Shown: piece after piece, positions 1 through 8,573 of the stretch
How positions within the stretch are numbered: position 1 is the first letter of the stretch
Layout: each line of letters begins with the position of its first letter
Assembly (NCBI GenBank): GCA_949511925.1
Contig: CATEYX010000020.1
Coordinates: forward strand, 1 to 28,815
Direction: 5' to 3'
Length of the DNA stretch: 28,815 nt
Origin: Cryomorphaceae bacterium
GTDB lineage: Bacteria > Bacteroidota > Bacteroidia > Flavobacteriales > BACL11
Notes under the pieces: model-generated
Database searches by the model: none
What the model was told of the DNA's origin: nothing
What the model saw: the letters and a program-made list of their open reading frames with translations, nothing else
Position numbers and translations under genes: made by a program

Positions 1-178
1 GGTAATGCTGTAGTGAAACCAGGTAAACTCTATGTGGTGCAATACCATGTATATCAGGATTTAAGAGCTGCTCGCTTTTTCTTGAAGGGTAGGTAGCTTG
101 AGGTAATAGGTAACTATTATCCTAGATAAATGATGGCACTCTTAGGAGAACAGAATCCGGCTTATGTGTAATTACTAA
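1..178 (+). ncRNA. rnpB: RNase P RNA, 3' part (5' end outside window)
   Basis: This is the 3' half of the catalytic RNA of ribonuclease P, which removes the 5' leader from pre-tRNAs. The order of conserved blocks matches the bacterial type A RNA as I know it from E. coli: an AGGTAAACTC block (21-30), a GGGTAGGTAGCTTGAGG block (about 88-104), CCTAGATAAATGATGG (121-136) and ACAGAATCCGGCTTA (150-164), the last two being the universally conserved 3' core. An intrinsic terminator follows at once. The 5' end lies before base 1. The exact mature 3' end is uncertain by a few bases. Bases 1-96 can be read as a 31-codon open frame, but the RNA explains them. Confidence 0.93.
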
Positions 179-181
179 TCT

Positions 182-209
182 AAAGCCGACACTTAGGTGT
201 CGGCTTTTT
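182..209 (+). terminator. Intrinsic terminator of rnpB
   Basis: A perfect 11-bp stem, AAAGCCGACAC (182-192) with GTGTCGGCTTT (197-207), closes a TTAG loop. The T run of the 3' arm extends to 209. It lies just after the RNase P RNA and only 13 bases before the next start codon. Confidence 0.93.
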
Positions 210-210
210 C

Positions 211-218
211 TATCTTTG
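211..218 (+). promoter_or_regulatory. Candidate -7 promoter box (TATCTTTG)
   Basis: TATCTTTG matches the Bacteroidota -7 element TAnnTTTG exactly. It begins two bases after the rnpB terminator T run and ends four bases before the ATG at 223. A transcript from it would have almost no leader. No clear -33 TTTG is visible, because that position falls inside the terminator stem. Confidence 0.45.
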
Positions 219-222
219 TCAG

Positions 223-1140
223 ATGAATAGAATACTCCTTATTTTTTCTCTCATTTCTTGTTCAGTCCTTTCTGCTCAAGATACATTAATGCCCGTTATC
301 TTTTTAGATGATGTGGTGATTTCAGTAAAAAATAATGGTTTTAGTGTTGAGGACTTTGTTGGATATGTAAAAGAGGATACTACTTTTTATATGGGTTTTA
401 AACACCTTCGCTATTATTCACATAACTATGAAAGTGAACTAAATATTTTTAATAAAAAAGGGAAAGTAATTGGAACACTTATAAAACAAGGAACTCATCA
501 TTCTAATTTTAAGCGCGCTTGGATTGTTAATGATTCTATTTATGACAAGGGAAAGATATTTAAGCGTAATGGAAAGTATAAATATTACACTCCTGAAGCA
601 TTTGATGAAGTATTTTTTCCTAAAGATACAATAGATGTAAGTCTTAGTATGTCAAAAGAAAAAAATGAAAAGGAAAGTCAAAATATGCGTGATGCTAAAA
701 CAGTTGGCTTTTCAATTGGTACGGATGACGTAGAACAATCCAAGGCAGGGATTTCTAAAAAGCTAGCAGTTTTCGATATCAATATGCAGCAATATTACGA
801 TTACACAATTAGCGATACTATTTATAACGAAAAGGAATGCTATGTGTTTGTTGTTAAGGTTAAACAGGATCTAAAAGCTAAGGATAAAGAAAAAGCTTTA
901 ATTAGAAAAATTGTATCCTATTTTGATAAGGAAAATTTTAATGTAATTTACAGAGAGTATAAGTTTGTTTACAACCATTTTCTAATTGATTTAGATATGG
1001 ATGTTTTTGTTCATATGGATTATGTGAATGAAAAGCATGTTCCTACTGATATTCATTACAAAGGTTTTTGGAATGTATTATTCTTTAAACCTGAACGAGC
1101 AGAATTTAAGTTAAAGAACACTAATTACTTAGTAGATTAA
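223..1140 (+). CDS. Exported protein of unknown function
   Basis: A 305-residue protein whose family I do not recognise. The N-terminus has an Arg followed by a hydrophobic run to about residue 17. It could be cut by signal peptidase I after Ser-Ala (before Gln19) or be a lipoprotein, because Leu-Ile-Ser-Cys (10-13) fits a lipobox; I favour signal peptidase I because of the SAQ ending common in flavobacterial signal peptides. The mature part is rich in Lys, Tyr, Phe and Asp, has no transmembrane segment and is probably mostly beta strand, consistent with a periplasmic or outer-membrane-associated role. The start is supported by the signal peptide. It sits alone between the rnpB terminator and a convergent broken gene whose stop codon overlaps its own by two bases. 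Confidence 0.8.
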   Translation: MNRILLIFSLISCSVLSAQDTLMPVIFLDDVVISVKNNGFSVEDFVGYVKEDTTFYMGFKHLRYYSHNYESELNIFNKKGKVIGTLIKQGTHHSNFKRAWIVNDSIYDKGKIFKRNGKYKYYTPEAFDEVFFPKDTIDVSLSMSKEKNEKESQNMRDAKTVGFSIGTDDVEQSKAGISKKLAVFDINMQQYYDYTISDTIYNEKECYVFVVKVKQDLKAKDKEKALIRKIVSYFDKENFNVIYREYKFVYNHFLIDLDMDVFVHMDYVNEKHVPTDIHYKGFWNVLFFKPERAEFKLKNTNYLVD

Positions 1141-1375
1141 ATGTTTCTGTGTGAGCCATCGCAAAAAGCACCTTTGCTAGAATTTTTATATCCACACCAA
1201 GCTACTTTTTTATCTTCTTCTAATATTACTATTTAAGGTGAAAACCTGTTACTTTATGGGATCCATCACAGTAAGGATTCTTACTACTCAGTCCACAGGT
1301 GAAAAATGCTTTTTTCCCTGCTTTTTCATCTACTATATAAGGTGATTTTTGTATAATTTTGGGTAGTTTTTCCAT
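1137..1375 (-). pseudogene. Dual-CDGSH iron-sulfur protein gene, frameshifted and ligand-depleted
   Basis: Reading from the ATG at 1375, 48 codons encode the first half of a small dual-CDGSH protein (KSPYIVDEKAGKK, then TCGLSSKNPYCDGSH at residues 26-40) before a TAG at 1231-1229. The other half continues in another frame from about 1229 to the TAA at 1139-1137 (ILEEDKKVAWCGYKNS, then GAFCDGSHRNI). One missing A in the run at about 1232-1234 would join the halves into about 79 residues. CDGSH motifs bind [2Fe-2S] through three Cys and one His, in the pattern CxCx2(S/T)x3PxCDGxH. Here the first Cys of motif 1 is Phe25 (TTC, one base from TGC) and the second Cys of motif 2 is Tyr (TAT, one base from TGT). 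The frameshift alone could be a sequencing error; the two ligand losses argue for real decay or an unusual diverged protein. No TAnnTTTG box was seen upstream. Confidence 0.82.
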
Positions 1376-1468
1376 TGTAGTTTTGTTTTAGATAATGATA
1401 TGAAATATTCAGCAGTGAAATTACTGAAATTTTTCCCAAATAAAAAGTAGAAGTATAAAAAAACCTTT

Positions 1469-1476
1469 TATATTTG
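1469..1476 (+). promoter_or_regulatory. Candidate -7 promoter box for rpmH (TATATTTG)
   Basis: TATATTTG matches TAnnTTTG, 29 bases before the rpmH start. No convincing -33 TTTG is seen. The predicted transcript would have a leader of about 20-25 bases. Confidence 0.6.
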
Positions 1477-1505
1477 CAGCCCAGAAATAACTAAGAAATA
1501 AAGTC

Positions 1506-1664
1506 ATGCCAAAAAGAACCTTCCAACCTTCAAACAGAAAAAGAAAAAATAAACACGGTTTCATGGATCGTATGTCAACTGCTAATGGGCAAAGAGTGAT
1601 TGCAAGAAGAAGAGCCAAAGGAAGAACCCGTTTAACGGTTTCTGATGAAATTGGCCATAAATAA
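1506..1664 (+). CDS. rpmH: 50S ribosomal protein L34
   Basis: A 52-residue protein, one of the smallest proteins of the large ribosomal subunit. It carries the L34 signature: MPKRTFQPSNRKRKNKHGFM at the N-terminus, followed by MSTANGQRVIARRRAKGR. It is extremely basic, as expected for an rRNA-binding protein. The length is slightly above the 44-46 residues of many bacteria; the extra residues (LTVSDEIGHK) are at the C-terminus, an extension usual in Bacteroidota homologues as I recall them. It is monocistronic, with its own promoter box upstream and a strong terminator 25 bases downstream. The long minus-strand open frame over it is a shadow. Confidence 0.97.
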   Translation: MPKRTFQPSNRKRKNKHGFMDRMSTANGQRVIARRRAKGRTRLTVSDEIGHK

Positions 1665-1688
1665 TATTTGATATAAAATTATAATTGA

Positions 1689-1716
1689 GGTGTTGCTTTT
1701 GCAACACCTTTTTTTT
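1689..1716 (+). terminator. Intrinsic terminator of rpmH
   Basis: GGTGTTGC (1689-1696), loop TTTT, GCAACACC (1701-1708), then eight T residues. A perfect GC-containing 8-bp stem 24 bases after the rpmH stop. Confidence 0.95.
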
Positions 1717-1787
1717 AGGTTTTTTTCTGGTTATATCTTGTTAATATCTATTCATAGATTTCCCCTTTTATAAAAAACAAAAAATTG

Positions 1788-1795
1788 TAAATTTG
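1788..1795 (+). promoter_or_regulatory. Candidate -7 promoter box for carB (TAAATTTG)
   Basis: TAAATTTG matches TAnnTTTG and lies 19 bases before the carB ATG, downstream of the rpmH terminator. It gives a predicted leader of about 12-15 bases. Confidence 0.6.
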
Positions 1796-1814
1796 CATAC
1801 TACATAAATAAAAA

Positions 1815-4661
1815 ATGCCAAAAAATAATTCATTAAAATCAGTACTAATTATAGGCAGTGGACCTATAGTAATTGGGCAAGCCTGTGAGTTTGATTATTC
1901 AGGATCACAAGCTGCTAGATCGTTGCGTGAGGAAGGAATTGAGGTTTCATTAATCAATTCTAATCCTGCGACTATTATGACCGATAAAGTAGTTGCTGAC
2001 CATATTTACTTAAAACCCCTTACTACAGCTTCAATCATTGAGATATTAGAAGAGAGAAATATTGATGCAGTACTGCCGACAATGGGAGGTCAGACGGCCT
2101 TAAATCTTTGTATTGAAGTAGATGAAAAAGGAATCTGGGAGAAATATGGGGTTGATATTATTGGTGTTGATATTGCTGCAATCCATATTACTGAAGATAG
2201 AGAGCAGTTCCGTAAGTTAATGAAAAAAATTGATATTCCTGTTGCTCCTGCTCGTATTGCAACCTCATTTTTAGAAGGAAAAGAAGTAGCACAAGAATTA
2301 GGGTTTCCTTTAGTAATAAGACCATCATTTACTCTTGGCGGTAGTGGAGCTGCATTTGTACATACTAAAGAGGAGTTTGAAGATTTATTATCTAAAGGTC
2401 TACATGCTTCACCAATTCATGAAGTTCTGATTGATAAAGCTGTTCTCGGTTGGAAAGAATATGAATTAGAGCTTTTGCGGGATGATAACGATAATGTAAT
2501 CATCATTTGTAATATTGAAAACTTGGACCCTATGGGAATCCATACTGGTGATTCAATTACAATTGCACCTGCAATGACTTTGGCTGACACTACTTACCAA
2601 AAGATGCGTGATATGGCCATTAAAATGATGCGTTCTATTGGTGATTTTGCAGGTGGCTGTAATGTTCAGTTTGCTGTAAATCCTGATTCATCTGAAGATA
2701 TTATTGCGATTGAGATAAATCCAAGAGTTTCTCGTTCATCAGCTTTAGCATCAAAGGCAACGGGTTATCCTATTGCCAAAATTGCGAGTAAATTAGCGAT
2801 TGGTTATACTTTGGATGAATTAGATAATCAAATTACTAAATCAACTTCTGCCTTTTTTGAACCTACTTTGGATTATGTAGTGGTTAAAATTCCTAGATGG
2901 AACTTTGATAAATTTCCAGGTTCAAATATTGAGTTAGGCTTACAGATGAAATCTGTTGGAGAGGTAATGTCTATTGGGCGTTCTTTCCAAGAAGCTTTGC
3001 AAAAAGCTTGCCAGTCACTAGAGATTGGGCGTAATGGTCTGGGTGCTGATGGAAAAGGTAAAACGGATCAAGATGTAATTTTACATGAGTTAAAGCATGC
3101 AAGTGGTGATAGAATTTTTAGAGTATATGATGCTATGAGAATTGGTATTCCAACTAAGAAAATTCATGAAATAACAAGAATTGATTACTGGTTCTTACAC
3201 CAAATTGAAGAAATGGTTGTGTTGGAAAAAGAGATTGAAAAATACTCTATTGATACTATTCCAGCTGATTTGTTGTTAGAAATAAAAATGAAGGGATATG
3301 CCGATAGACAAATTGCATATTTGTTAAGGTGTATGGAAAGTGAAGTGTATGATAAAAGAAATGCTGAAAATATTAAGCGTGTTTACAAATTAGTAGATAC
3401 ATGTGCGGCTGAGTTTACTGCCAAAACACCTTATTATTATTCAACTTTTGAAATGCCAAAAGAGGTGGATGGTGATAAGTTTGCTGAAAATGAAAGTGAG
3501 GTAAGTGATAAGAAAAAAATCATTGTTTTAGGTTCGGGGCCTAATAGAATTGGACAAGGAATTGAGTTCGATTATTCTTGTGTGCATGGTGTTTTAGCAG
3601 CTAAAGAATGTGGGTATGAAACTATCATGATTAATTGTAATCCTGAAACTGTTTCTACTGATTTTGATACGGCAGATAAACTATATTTTGAGCCTGTTTT
3701 TTGGGAGCATATTTATGATATTATCCGACACGAGAAACCTGTAGGAGTAATCGTACAGTTAGGAGGGCAGACTGCACTTAAGCTGGCGGAGAAACTAGAA
3801 CGTTATGGTATTAAAATTATGGGAACTTCTTATAATGCTTTAGATGTAGCTGAGGATAGAGGAAGATTCTCGGAGTTGTTATTAGAACATAATATTCCTT
3901 TCCCAAAATTTGCAGTTGCTGAAACAGCTGAAAAGGCAATTGAAATCTCTAAAAGTTTGAATTTTCCAATCTTAGTTCGTCCTTCATATGTGCTTGGTGG
4001 GCAAGGAATGAAGATTGTAATTAATGAAGAGGAGTTAGAACATCATATCGTCAATTTATTAAGAGATATGCCAGGAAATCAGGTCCTTTTGGATCATTAT
4101 TTAGATAAAGCAATTGAGGCAGAATCGGATGCTATTTGTGATGGAGAGAATGTATATATTATAGGAATGATGGAGCATATTGAACCTTGTGGAATTCATT
4201 CGGGAGATTCTTATGCCGTTTTACCGACATTTGATTTGAGTGATAATGTACGTCAGCAAATGATTGATATTACAAATAAGATTGCAGTTGCTTTGGAAAC
4301 TGTAGGTTTAATCAATATCCAGTTTGCTATTAAAGATGAAATAGTTTATGTAATTGAAGCAAATCCTAGAGCATCAAGAACTGTACCATTTATTGCTAAG
4401 GCTTATGATGAACCTTATGTGAAATATGCTACAAAGGTCATGCTTGGAGAAAATAAAGTAACAGATTTTGTTTTTAATCCTACTAAAAAAGGATATGCAA
4501 TAAAGGTTCCAGTGTTTTCGTTCGATAAATTCCCTAATGTAAATAAAGAACTTGGACCAGAAATGAAATCTACAGGAGAAGCAATTTATTTTATTGATGA
4601 CTTAAAGGATGATTACTTTACTAAAGTATATTCTGAGAGAAACTTATATTTAAGTAAATAG
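1815..4661 (+). CDS. carB: Carbamoyl-phosphate synthase large subunit, without MGS domain
   Basis: Large subunit of carbamoyl-phosphate synthase, which makes carbamoyl phosphate from bicarbonate, ATP and ammonia delivered by CarA, for pyrimidine and arginine synthesis. The two homologous halves are plain: the first opens with SVLIIGSGPIVIGQACEFDY, has ATP-grasp motifs RPSFTLGGSGAAF and EINPRVSRSSALASKATGYP; the second opens near residue 570 with KKIIVLGSGPNRIGQGIEFD and has RPSYVLGGQGM and EANPRASRTVPFIAKA. At 948 residues it is about 125 shorter than the E. coli enzyme and ends some 25 residues after the second LGPEMKSTGE. So it lacks the methylglyoxal-synthase-like domain that binds UMP and ornithine. 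I believe this short form is usual in the phylum. carA is not in the window. DUF4834 begins one base after its stop. Confidence 0.97.
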   Translation: MPKNNSLKSVLIIGSGPIVIGQACEFDYSGSQAARSLREEGIEVSLINSNPATIMTDKVVADHIYLKPLTTASIIEILEERNIDAVLPTMGGQTALNLCIEVDEKGIWEKYGVDIIGVDIAAIHITEDREQFRKLMKKIDIPVAPARIATSFLEGKEVAQELGFPLVIRPSFTLGGSGAAFVHTKEEFEDLLSKGLHASPIHEVLIDKAVLGWKEYELELLRDDNDNVIIICNIENLDPMGIHTGDSITIAPAMTLADTTYQKMRDMAIKMMRSIGDFAGGCNVQFAVNPDSSEDIIAIEINPRVSRSSALASKATGYPIAKIASKLAIGYTLDELDNQITKSTSAFFEPTLDYVVVKIPRWNFDKFPGSNIELGLQMKSVGEVMSIGRSFQEALQKACQSLEIGRNGLGADGKGKTDQDVILHELKHASGDRIFRVYDAMRIGIPTKKIHEITRIDYWFLHQIEEMVVLEKEIEKYSIDTIPADLLLEIKMKGYADRQIAYLLRCMESEVYDKRNAENIKRVYKLVDTCAAEFTAKTPYYYSTFEMPKEVDGDKFAENESEVSDKKKIIVLGSGPNRIGQGIEFDYSCVHGVLAAKECGYETIMINCNPETVSTDFDTADKLYFEPVFWEHIYDIIRHEKPVGVIVQLGGQTALKLAEKLERYGIKIMGTSYNALDVAEDRGRFSELLLEHNIPFPKFAVAETAEKAIEISKSLNFPILVRPSYVLGGQGMKIVINEEELEHHIVNLLRDMPGNQVLLDHYLDKAIEAESDAICDGENVYIIGMMEHIEPCGIHSGDSYAVLPTFDLSDNVRQQMIDITNKIAVALETVGLINIQFAIKDEIVYVIEANPRASRTVPFIAKAYDEPYVKYATKVMLGENKVTDFVFNPTKKGYAIKVPVFSFDKFPNVNKELGPEMKSTGEAIYFIDDLKDDYFTKVYSERNLYLSK

Positions 4662-4662
4662 A

Positions 4663-4920
4663 TTGCAAACACTTTTTATCATATTATTGATTTATCTTTT
4701 TCTTAAATATTTAGGAAGAATACTAGCTCCAATTCTTTTGAAGCGTTTTGCAACTAAAATGCAAGATCGTTTTGGTCAGCAATTTAATCAGCAAAATCAC
4801 AACCAACAATCTCCTAAACAACAGGAAGGTAAAGTGACTCTAGAAAAAACTAAAACTTCAGCAAAAACTAAATCGGATAATTTAGGTGATTATGTCGATT
4901 TTGAAGAAGTTGAAGAATAA
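4663..4920 (+). CDS. DUF4834 family small membrane protein (TTG start)
   Basis: An 85-residue protein of unknown function. One N-terminal transmembrane helix (about residues 3-25) is followed by a basic stretch, a Gln/Asn-rich low-complexity linker (36-52) and an acidic C-terminus, GDYVDFEEVEE, the hallmark that leads me to DUF4834. It is probably anchored in the inner membrane with the tail in the cytoplasm. No in-frame ATG precedes Met33, so the start is taken as the TTG one base after the carB stop, which keeps the membrane helix and suggests translational coupling to carB. YfhO follows after a 9-base gap, so carB, this gene and the glycan genes probably share a transcript. Confidence 0.78.
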   Translation: MQTLFIILLIYLFLKYLGRILAPILLKRFATKMQDRFGQQFNQQNHNQQSPKQQEGKVTLEKTKTSAKTKSDNLGDYVDFEEVEE

Positions 4921-4929
4921 AATATAATT

Positions 4930-7299
4930 ATGAAAAAATTTAAAAAATTCAGCCCACATCTAATAGTTATCCTATTATTTGTGGTTATTTCTTTTACTTA
5001 CTTTTCACCTGTATTACAAGGTAAATTGCTAGATATGGCAGATATTACTCATCATAAAGGTATGAGTAAAGAGGTGACTGATTTCCGTGAATCAACTGGT
5101 GAGGAAGCACTTTGGACTAACTCTATGTTTTCAGGAATGCCAGCTTATCAAATTTCAACAAGATCAAATGGCAACTTAATTCAGTATGTAGCTAAAGCTA
5201 TATCCTTGGGAATCCCAAGACCAGCCAATTTGTTGTTTCTGTATTTACTAGGATTTTATTTATTGTTATTAAGCTTAAAGGTAGATTATCGCCTTTCAGC
5301 AGTTGGTGCAATTGCTTTTTCATTTTCTTCTTATTTTTTCATCATCATAATGGCAGGGCATATGACCAAAGCACATGCAATAGCTTATGTGCCAATGGTA
5401 GTTGCTGCTGTGTTGTACACCTATAGCGGGAGGATGCTTTTAGGAGGAGTATTAACAGCACTGGCTGTTGCTTTGGAGCTTTATGCTAATCATCTGCAGA
5501 TTACTTATTATTTGGTATTGATGCTGATTTTGATAGGTTTAGTTCAGTTTGTAAAAGATTTTAAAGCTAATAATCTTACTGATTTTTCAAAGCGATCAGG
5601 AATATTGATTTTAGCGGCTTTATTAGCTTCTGCTACAGCAGTTACTCGCTTAAGTACAACTATGGAGTATGGTACTGAAAGTACAAGAGGCAAGTCAGAA
5701 TTAACTAATAATTTAGATAATAAAACTTCAGGTTTAGATAAGGATTATGCTACTTCATGGAGTTATGGTGTTGCTGAAACATTTACTTTGTTGATACCCA
5801 ATTTTTATGGTGGAGCTTCACAAGGAGAGTTAACTACTGATTCGGAAACTTATCAGGCTATAAAAAGAGCCCCTAATGCAAAGCAGCTGATTAAGCAATT
5901 ACCACTTTATTGGGGTACCCAACCTTTTACTTCTGGACCTACTTATGCTGGATCAATAGTAATGTTCCTTTTTATTTTTGGTTTACTATTTGTTAAATCA
6001 GAAATGAGAGTTTGGATTTTATTAGCAACTATTATGTCTATTACGCTGGCTTGGGGAAAAAACTTTATGCCTCTTACTGATTTATTTTTGGACTATTTCC
6101 CTGGTTATAATAAGTTTCGGGCTGTATCTATGATATTGGTGATCGCAGAATTTACATTACCTCTTTTAGGATTTGTAGCTCTGAATAAATTTTTAACTTC
6201 TGATTCAGATAATAAGAAAAAACCTTTACAATTGGCATTTTATATTGTTGGTGGTTTAACCTTGATTTTTGCATTAATACCATCTCTATTTTTTGATTTT
6301 GTTGGAGGACAAGATGCCAATTTAGCAAAAAATGGTTGGCCAATTGATGCTTTGCAAGCCGATAGAGCAGGGATTTTAAGTGCTGATGCTTGGCGGTCCT
6401 TTACTTTCATCACACTTAGTTTTGGAACTATGTGGATGTTCTTAAAGAATAAGATCAGCAGCAAATATGTTATTCTTATTGTTGGGGTATTGGTATTGAC
6501 TGATATGTGGACAGTTAATAAACGTTATTTAAATGATGATAATTTCGCAAGAAAGAGTAAGGTACAGGTTCCTTATCAAGCAACTGCTGCTGATCAGCAG
6601 ATATTAAGAGATAAAGACCCTAATTTCAGAGTATTTAATCAGAGTGTAAGCACTTTTAATGACGCTAGTACTTCATACTTTCATAAATCAATTGGAGGCT
6701 ACCATGGCGCTAAGTTAAAGCGTTATCAAGAATTAATTGAGAACCATATAGCACAAGGAAATATGGCAGTATTGAATATGTTAAATGCTAAGTATTTTAT
6801 TACCCCTCAAGGTCAGGCCCAGCAAAATCCTGGAGCAATGGGCAATGCTTGGTTTGTAAACAAAATTAATATAGTTGCGAATGCTGATGCTGAAATCACT
6901 GCATTAGATCGATTTAATCCTGCAAACTCAGCAATTGTTGACACTAGGTTTAGCGAACAAATGATTATTGGACTTGATAATACAGGGACAAGTATTGCTT
7001 TAGCTGAATACAAGCCAAATTATTTAAAATATAATTCTACTACAGCAAAAGATGGAATTGCTATTTTCTCTGAAATCTATTATGATAAAGGATGGAATGC
7101 TTATTTAGATGGAGAATTAAAACCACACTTCAGAGCGAATTATGTGCTAAGAGGAATGAAAATACCTGCAGGAAATCATGTTGTTGAATTTAAGTTTGAA
7201 CCTGCTGTTTATCATGTTTCGGAGCGTATTGCTTTGGCATCATCTGTTGTATTATTATTGCTATTAGCTTTTGTTTCAGTTAAGGAATTAAAGGCCTAA
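4930..7299 (+). CDS. YfhO family polytopic membrane protein
   Basis: A 789-residue inner-membrane protein of the YfhO family, GT-C-like proteins. In B. subtilis YfhO acts with CsbB in glycosylating lipoteichoic acid; the substrate here is unknown. After a first membrane helix (about 10-28), an extracytoplasmic loop holds TGEEALWTNSMFSGMPAYQI, typical of the family. A run of about a dozen hydrophobic segments extends to roughly residue 545. A soluble region follows, with FRVFNQSVSTFNDASTSY and a C-terminal beta-rich module (YYDKGWNAYLDGE...LRGMKIPAGNHVVEFKFEP), and the last helix lies near 765-785. The stop overlaps the start of the GT4 gene (TAATG). Family assignment is firm; role as a lipid-linked sugar transferase is inference. 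Confidence 0.9.
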   Translation: MKKFKKFSPHLIVILLFVVISFTYFSPVLQGKLLDMADITHHKGMSKEVTDFRESTGEEALWTNSMFSGMPAYQISTRSNGNLIQYVAKAISLGIPRPANLLFLYLLGFYLLLLSLKVDYRLSAVGAIAFSFSSYFFIIIMAGHMTKAHAIAYVPMVVAAVLYTYSGRMLLGGVLTALAVALELYANHLQITYYLVLMLILIGLVQFVKDFKANNLTDFSKRSGILILAALLASATAVTRLSTTMEYGTESTRGKSELTNNLDNKTSGLDKDYATSWSYGVAETFTLLIPNFYGGASQGELTTDSETYQAIKRAPNAKQLIKQLPLYWGTQPFTSGPTYAGSIVMFLFIFGLLFVKSEMRVWILLATIMSITLAWGKNFMPLTDLFLDYFPGYNKFRAVSMILVIAEFTLPLLGFVALNKFLTSDSDNKKKPLQLAFYIVGGLTLIFALIPSLFFDFVGGQDANLAKNGWPIDALQADRAGILSADAWRSFTFITLSFGTMWMFLKNKISSKYVILIVGVLVLTDMWTVNKRYLNDDNFARKSKVQVPYQATAADQQILRDKDPNFRVFNQSVSTFNDASTSYFHKSIGGYHGAKLKRYQELIENHIAQGNMAVLNMLNAKYFITPQGQAQQNPGAMGNAWFVNKINIVANADAEITALDRFNPANSAIVDTRFSEQMIIGLDNTGTSIALAEYKPNYLKYNSTTAKDGIAIFSEIYYDKGWNAYLDGELKPHFRANYVLRGMKIPAGNHVVEFKFEPAVYHVSERIALASSVVLLLLLAFVSVKELKA

Positions 7300-8573
7300 T
7301 GAAAAAAGTAATAATCATCACTTACTATTGGCCGCCAGCAGGTGGTTCTGGAGTGCAGAGATGGTTGAAATTCACAAAGTATTTACCAAAGTACAATTGG
7401 CAACCTATTATTTATACACCTGAAAATCCTTATTTTGAAGTTAAGGATCAAGCCTTGCTAAATGATATTCCTGCCGAAGCTGAAATTTGTAAAACACCAA
7501 TTTGGGAGCCTTATGCACTTAAAGATAAATTATTTGGTAAAGGAAGTAAATCCCAAAGTGCTGGAGTAATTTCTAATAAGAAATCATTAAAAAATAAGGT
7601 GTTAAATTGGGTGAGAGGCAATATATTTATTCCTGATCCTAAAATATATTGGGTAAAGCCTTCAGTAAAAGCATTACTTAAAAAGATACAAGAAGAAGAG
7701 ATTGATCATATTGTAACTACAGGACCTCCACATTCTATGCATTTGATTGGATTAGGATTAAAAAAAGCAATGCCTAACTTAAAATGGATTGCTGATTTTC
7801 GTGACCCTTGGAGTGAATTAGATTTATTGAATGAATTTCAGCTTAATACTTCTTCAAGGAAAAAGCATAAGGATTTGGAAAAAGAAGTTTTACAAACAGC
7901 TGATGTAACTTTAACGGTTAGCGAAACTTGGGCATACGATCTAGAAAGGTTGGGAGCAAATAAGGTCAAACTTATTACTAATGGTTATGATACTGATGAT
8001 TTTGAGCTAAAACCTAAAACGAATGATAAATTTATCATTGGACATTATGGTTTATTGAATCATTTAAGAAATCCTAAAAATTTATGGAAATCACTAGCTA
8101 ATTTATGTGAAGAGAATAAAGCGTTTAATTCAAAACTGGAAATTCATTTATCAGGAAATATTGATATTGAAGTTATTGCTGAAATTGAATCTTTCCCTTG
8201 TTTAAAAAGGAAAATTAAACAGTTAGGTTACTTATCACATGCCCAGGTTTTAGACCAGTACAATCAAGCTGATGTATTACTACTGTTGTTATTTAATTCC
8301 AAAAGTGGGGTAGGGAATTATCCTGGTAAGATATTTGAATATTTTGCTGCAAAAAAACCAATTTTAGCTTTCGGACCTATAAGCAGTGATGCAGAAAGAT
8401 TGATTAAAAAAACAAACACAGGAAAGTACTTTTCTTATGATGATTCAAATTTAAAAATTGATATTTTAGATTTGTTTAATAATCCAAATAATTTAGATTT
8501 TGAGAATATGGAAGGTTTATCCAGAGATAAATTAACCTATGATTTAACTAATCTATTAAATGATTTAAGATAA
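7299..8573 (+). CDS. Glycosyltransferase family 4 protein
   Basis: A 424-residue cytoplasmic GT-B fold glycosyltransferase. The N-terminal domain begins with TYYWPPAGGSGVQRWLKF, the glycine-rich acceptor-side loop common to GT4 enzymes, and contains TTGPPHSMHLIGL and ADFRDPWSELD. The C-terminal domain starts with FIIGHYGLLNHLRNPKNLW and includes PGKIFEYFAAKKPILAFGP, the nucleotide-sugar binding region with the conserved Glu of the EX7E motif. No signal peptide. Its start overlaps the YfhO stop by one base and its stop overlaps the flippase start by one base, so the three are translated as a coupled unit. Donor and acceptor sugars cannot be told from sequence. Confidence 0.9.
   Translation: MKKVIIITYYWPPAGGSGVQRWLKFTKYLPKYNWQPIIYTPENPYFEVKDQALLNDIPAEAEICKTPIWEPYALKDKLFGKGSKSQSAGVISNKKSLKNKVLNWVRGNIFIPDPKIYWVKPSVKALLKKIQEEEIDHIVTTGPPHSMHLIGLGLKKAMPNLKWIADFRDPWSELDLLNEFQLNTSSRKKHKDLEKEVLQTADVTLTVSETWAYDLERLGANKVKLITNGYDTDDFELKPKTNDKFIIGHYGLLNHLRNPKNLWKSLANLCEENKAFNSKLEIHLSGNIDIEVIAEIESFPCLKRKIKQLGYLSHAQVLDQYNQADVLLLLLFNSKSGVGNYPGKIFEYFAAKKPILAFGPISSDAERLIKKTNTGKYFSYDDSNLKIDILDLFNNPNNLDFENMEGLSRDKLTYDLTNLLNDLR

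Noticed and set aside
1..96. Open frame of 31 codons that looks like the tail of a protein gene.
   Set aside because: The same bases carry conserved RNase P RNA blocks and run into the rnpB 3' core and terminator.
1421..1618. Minus-strand open frame of 65 codons.
   Set aside because: It is antisense to rpmH, whose L34 sequence, promoter box and terminator are clear.
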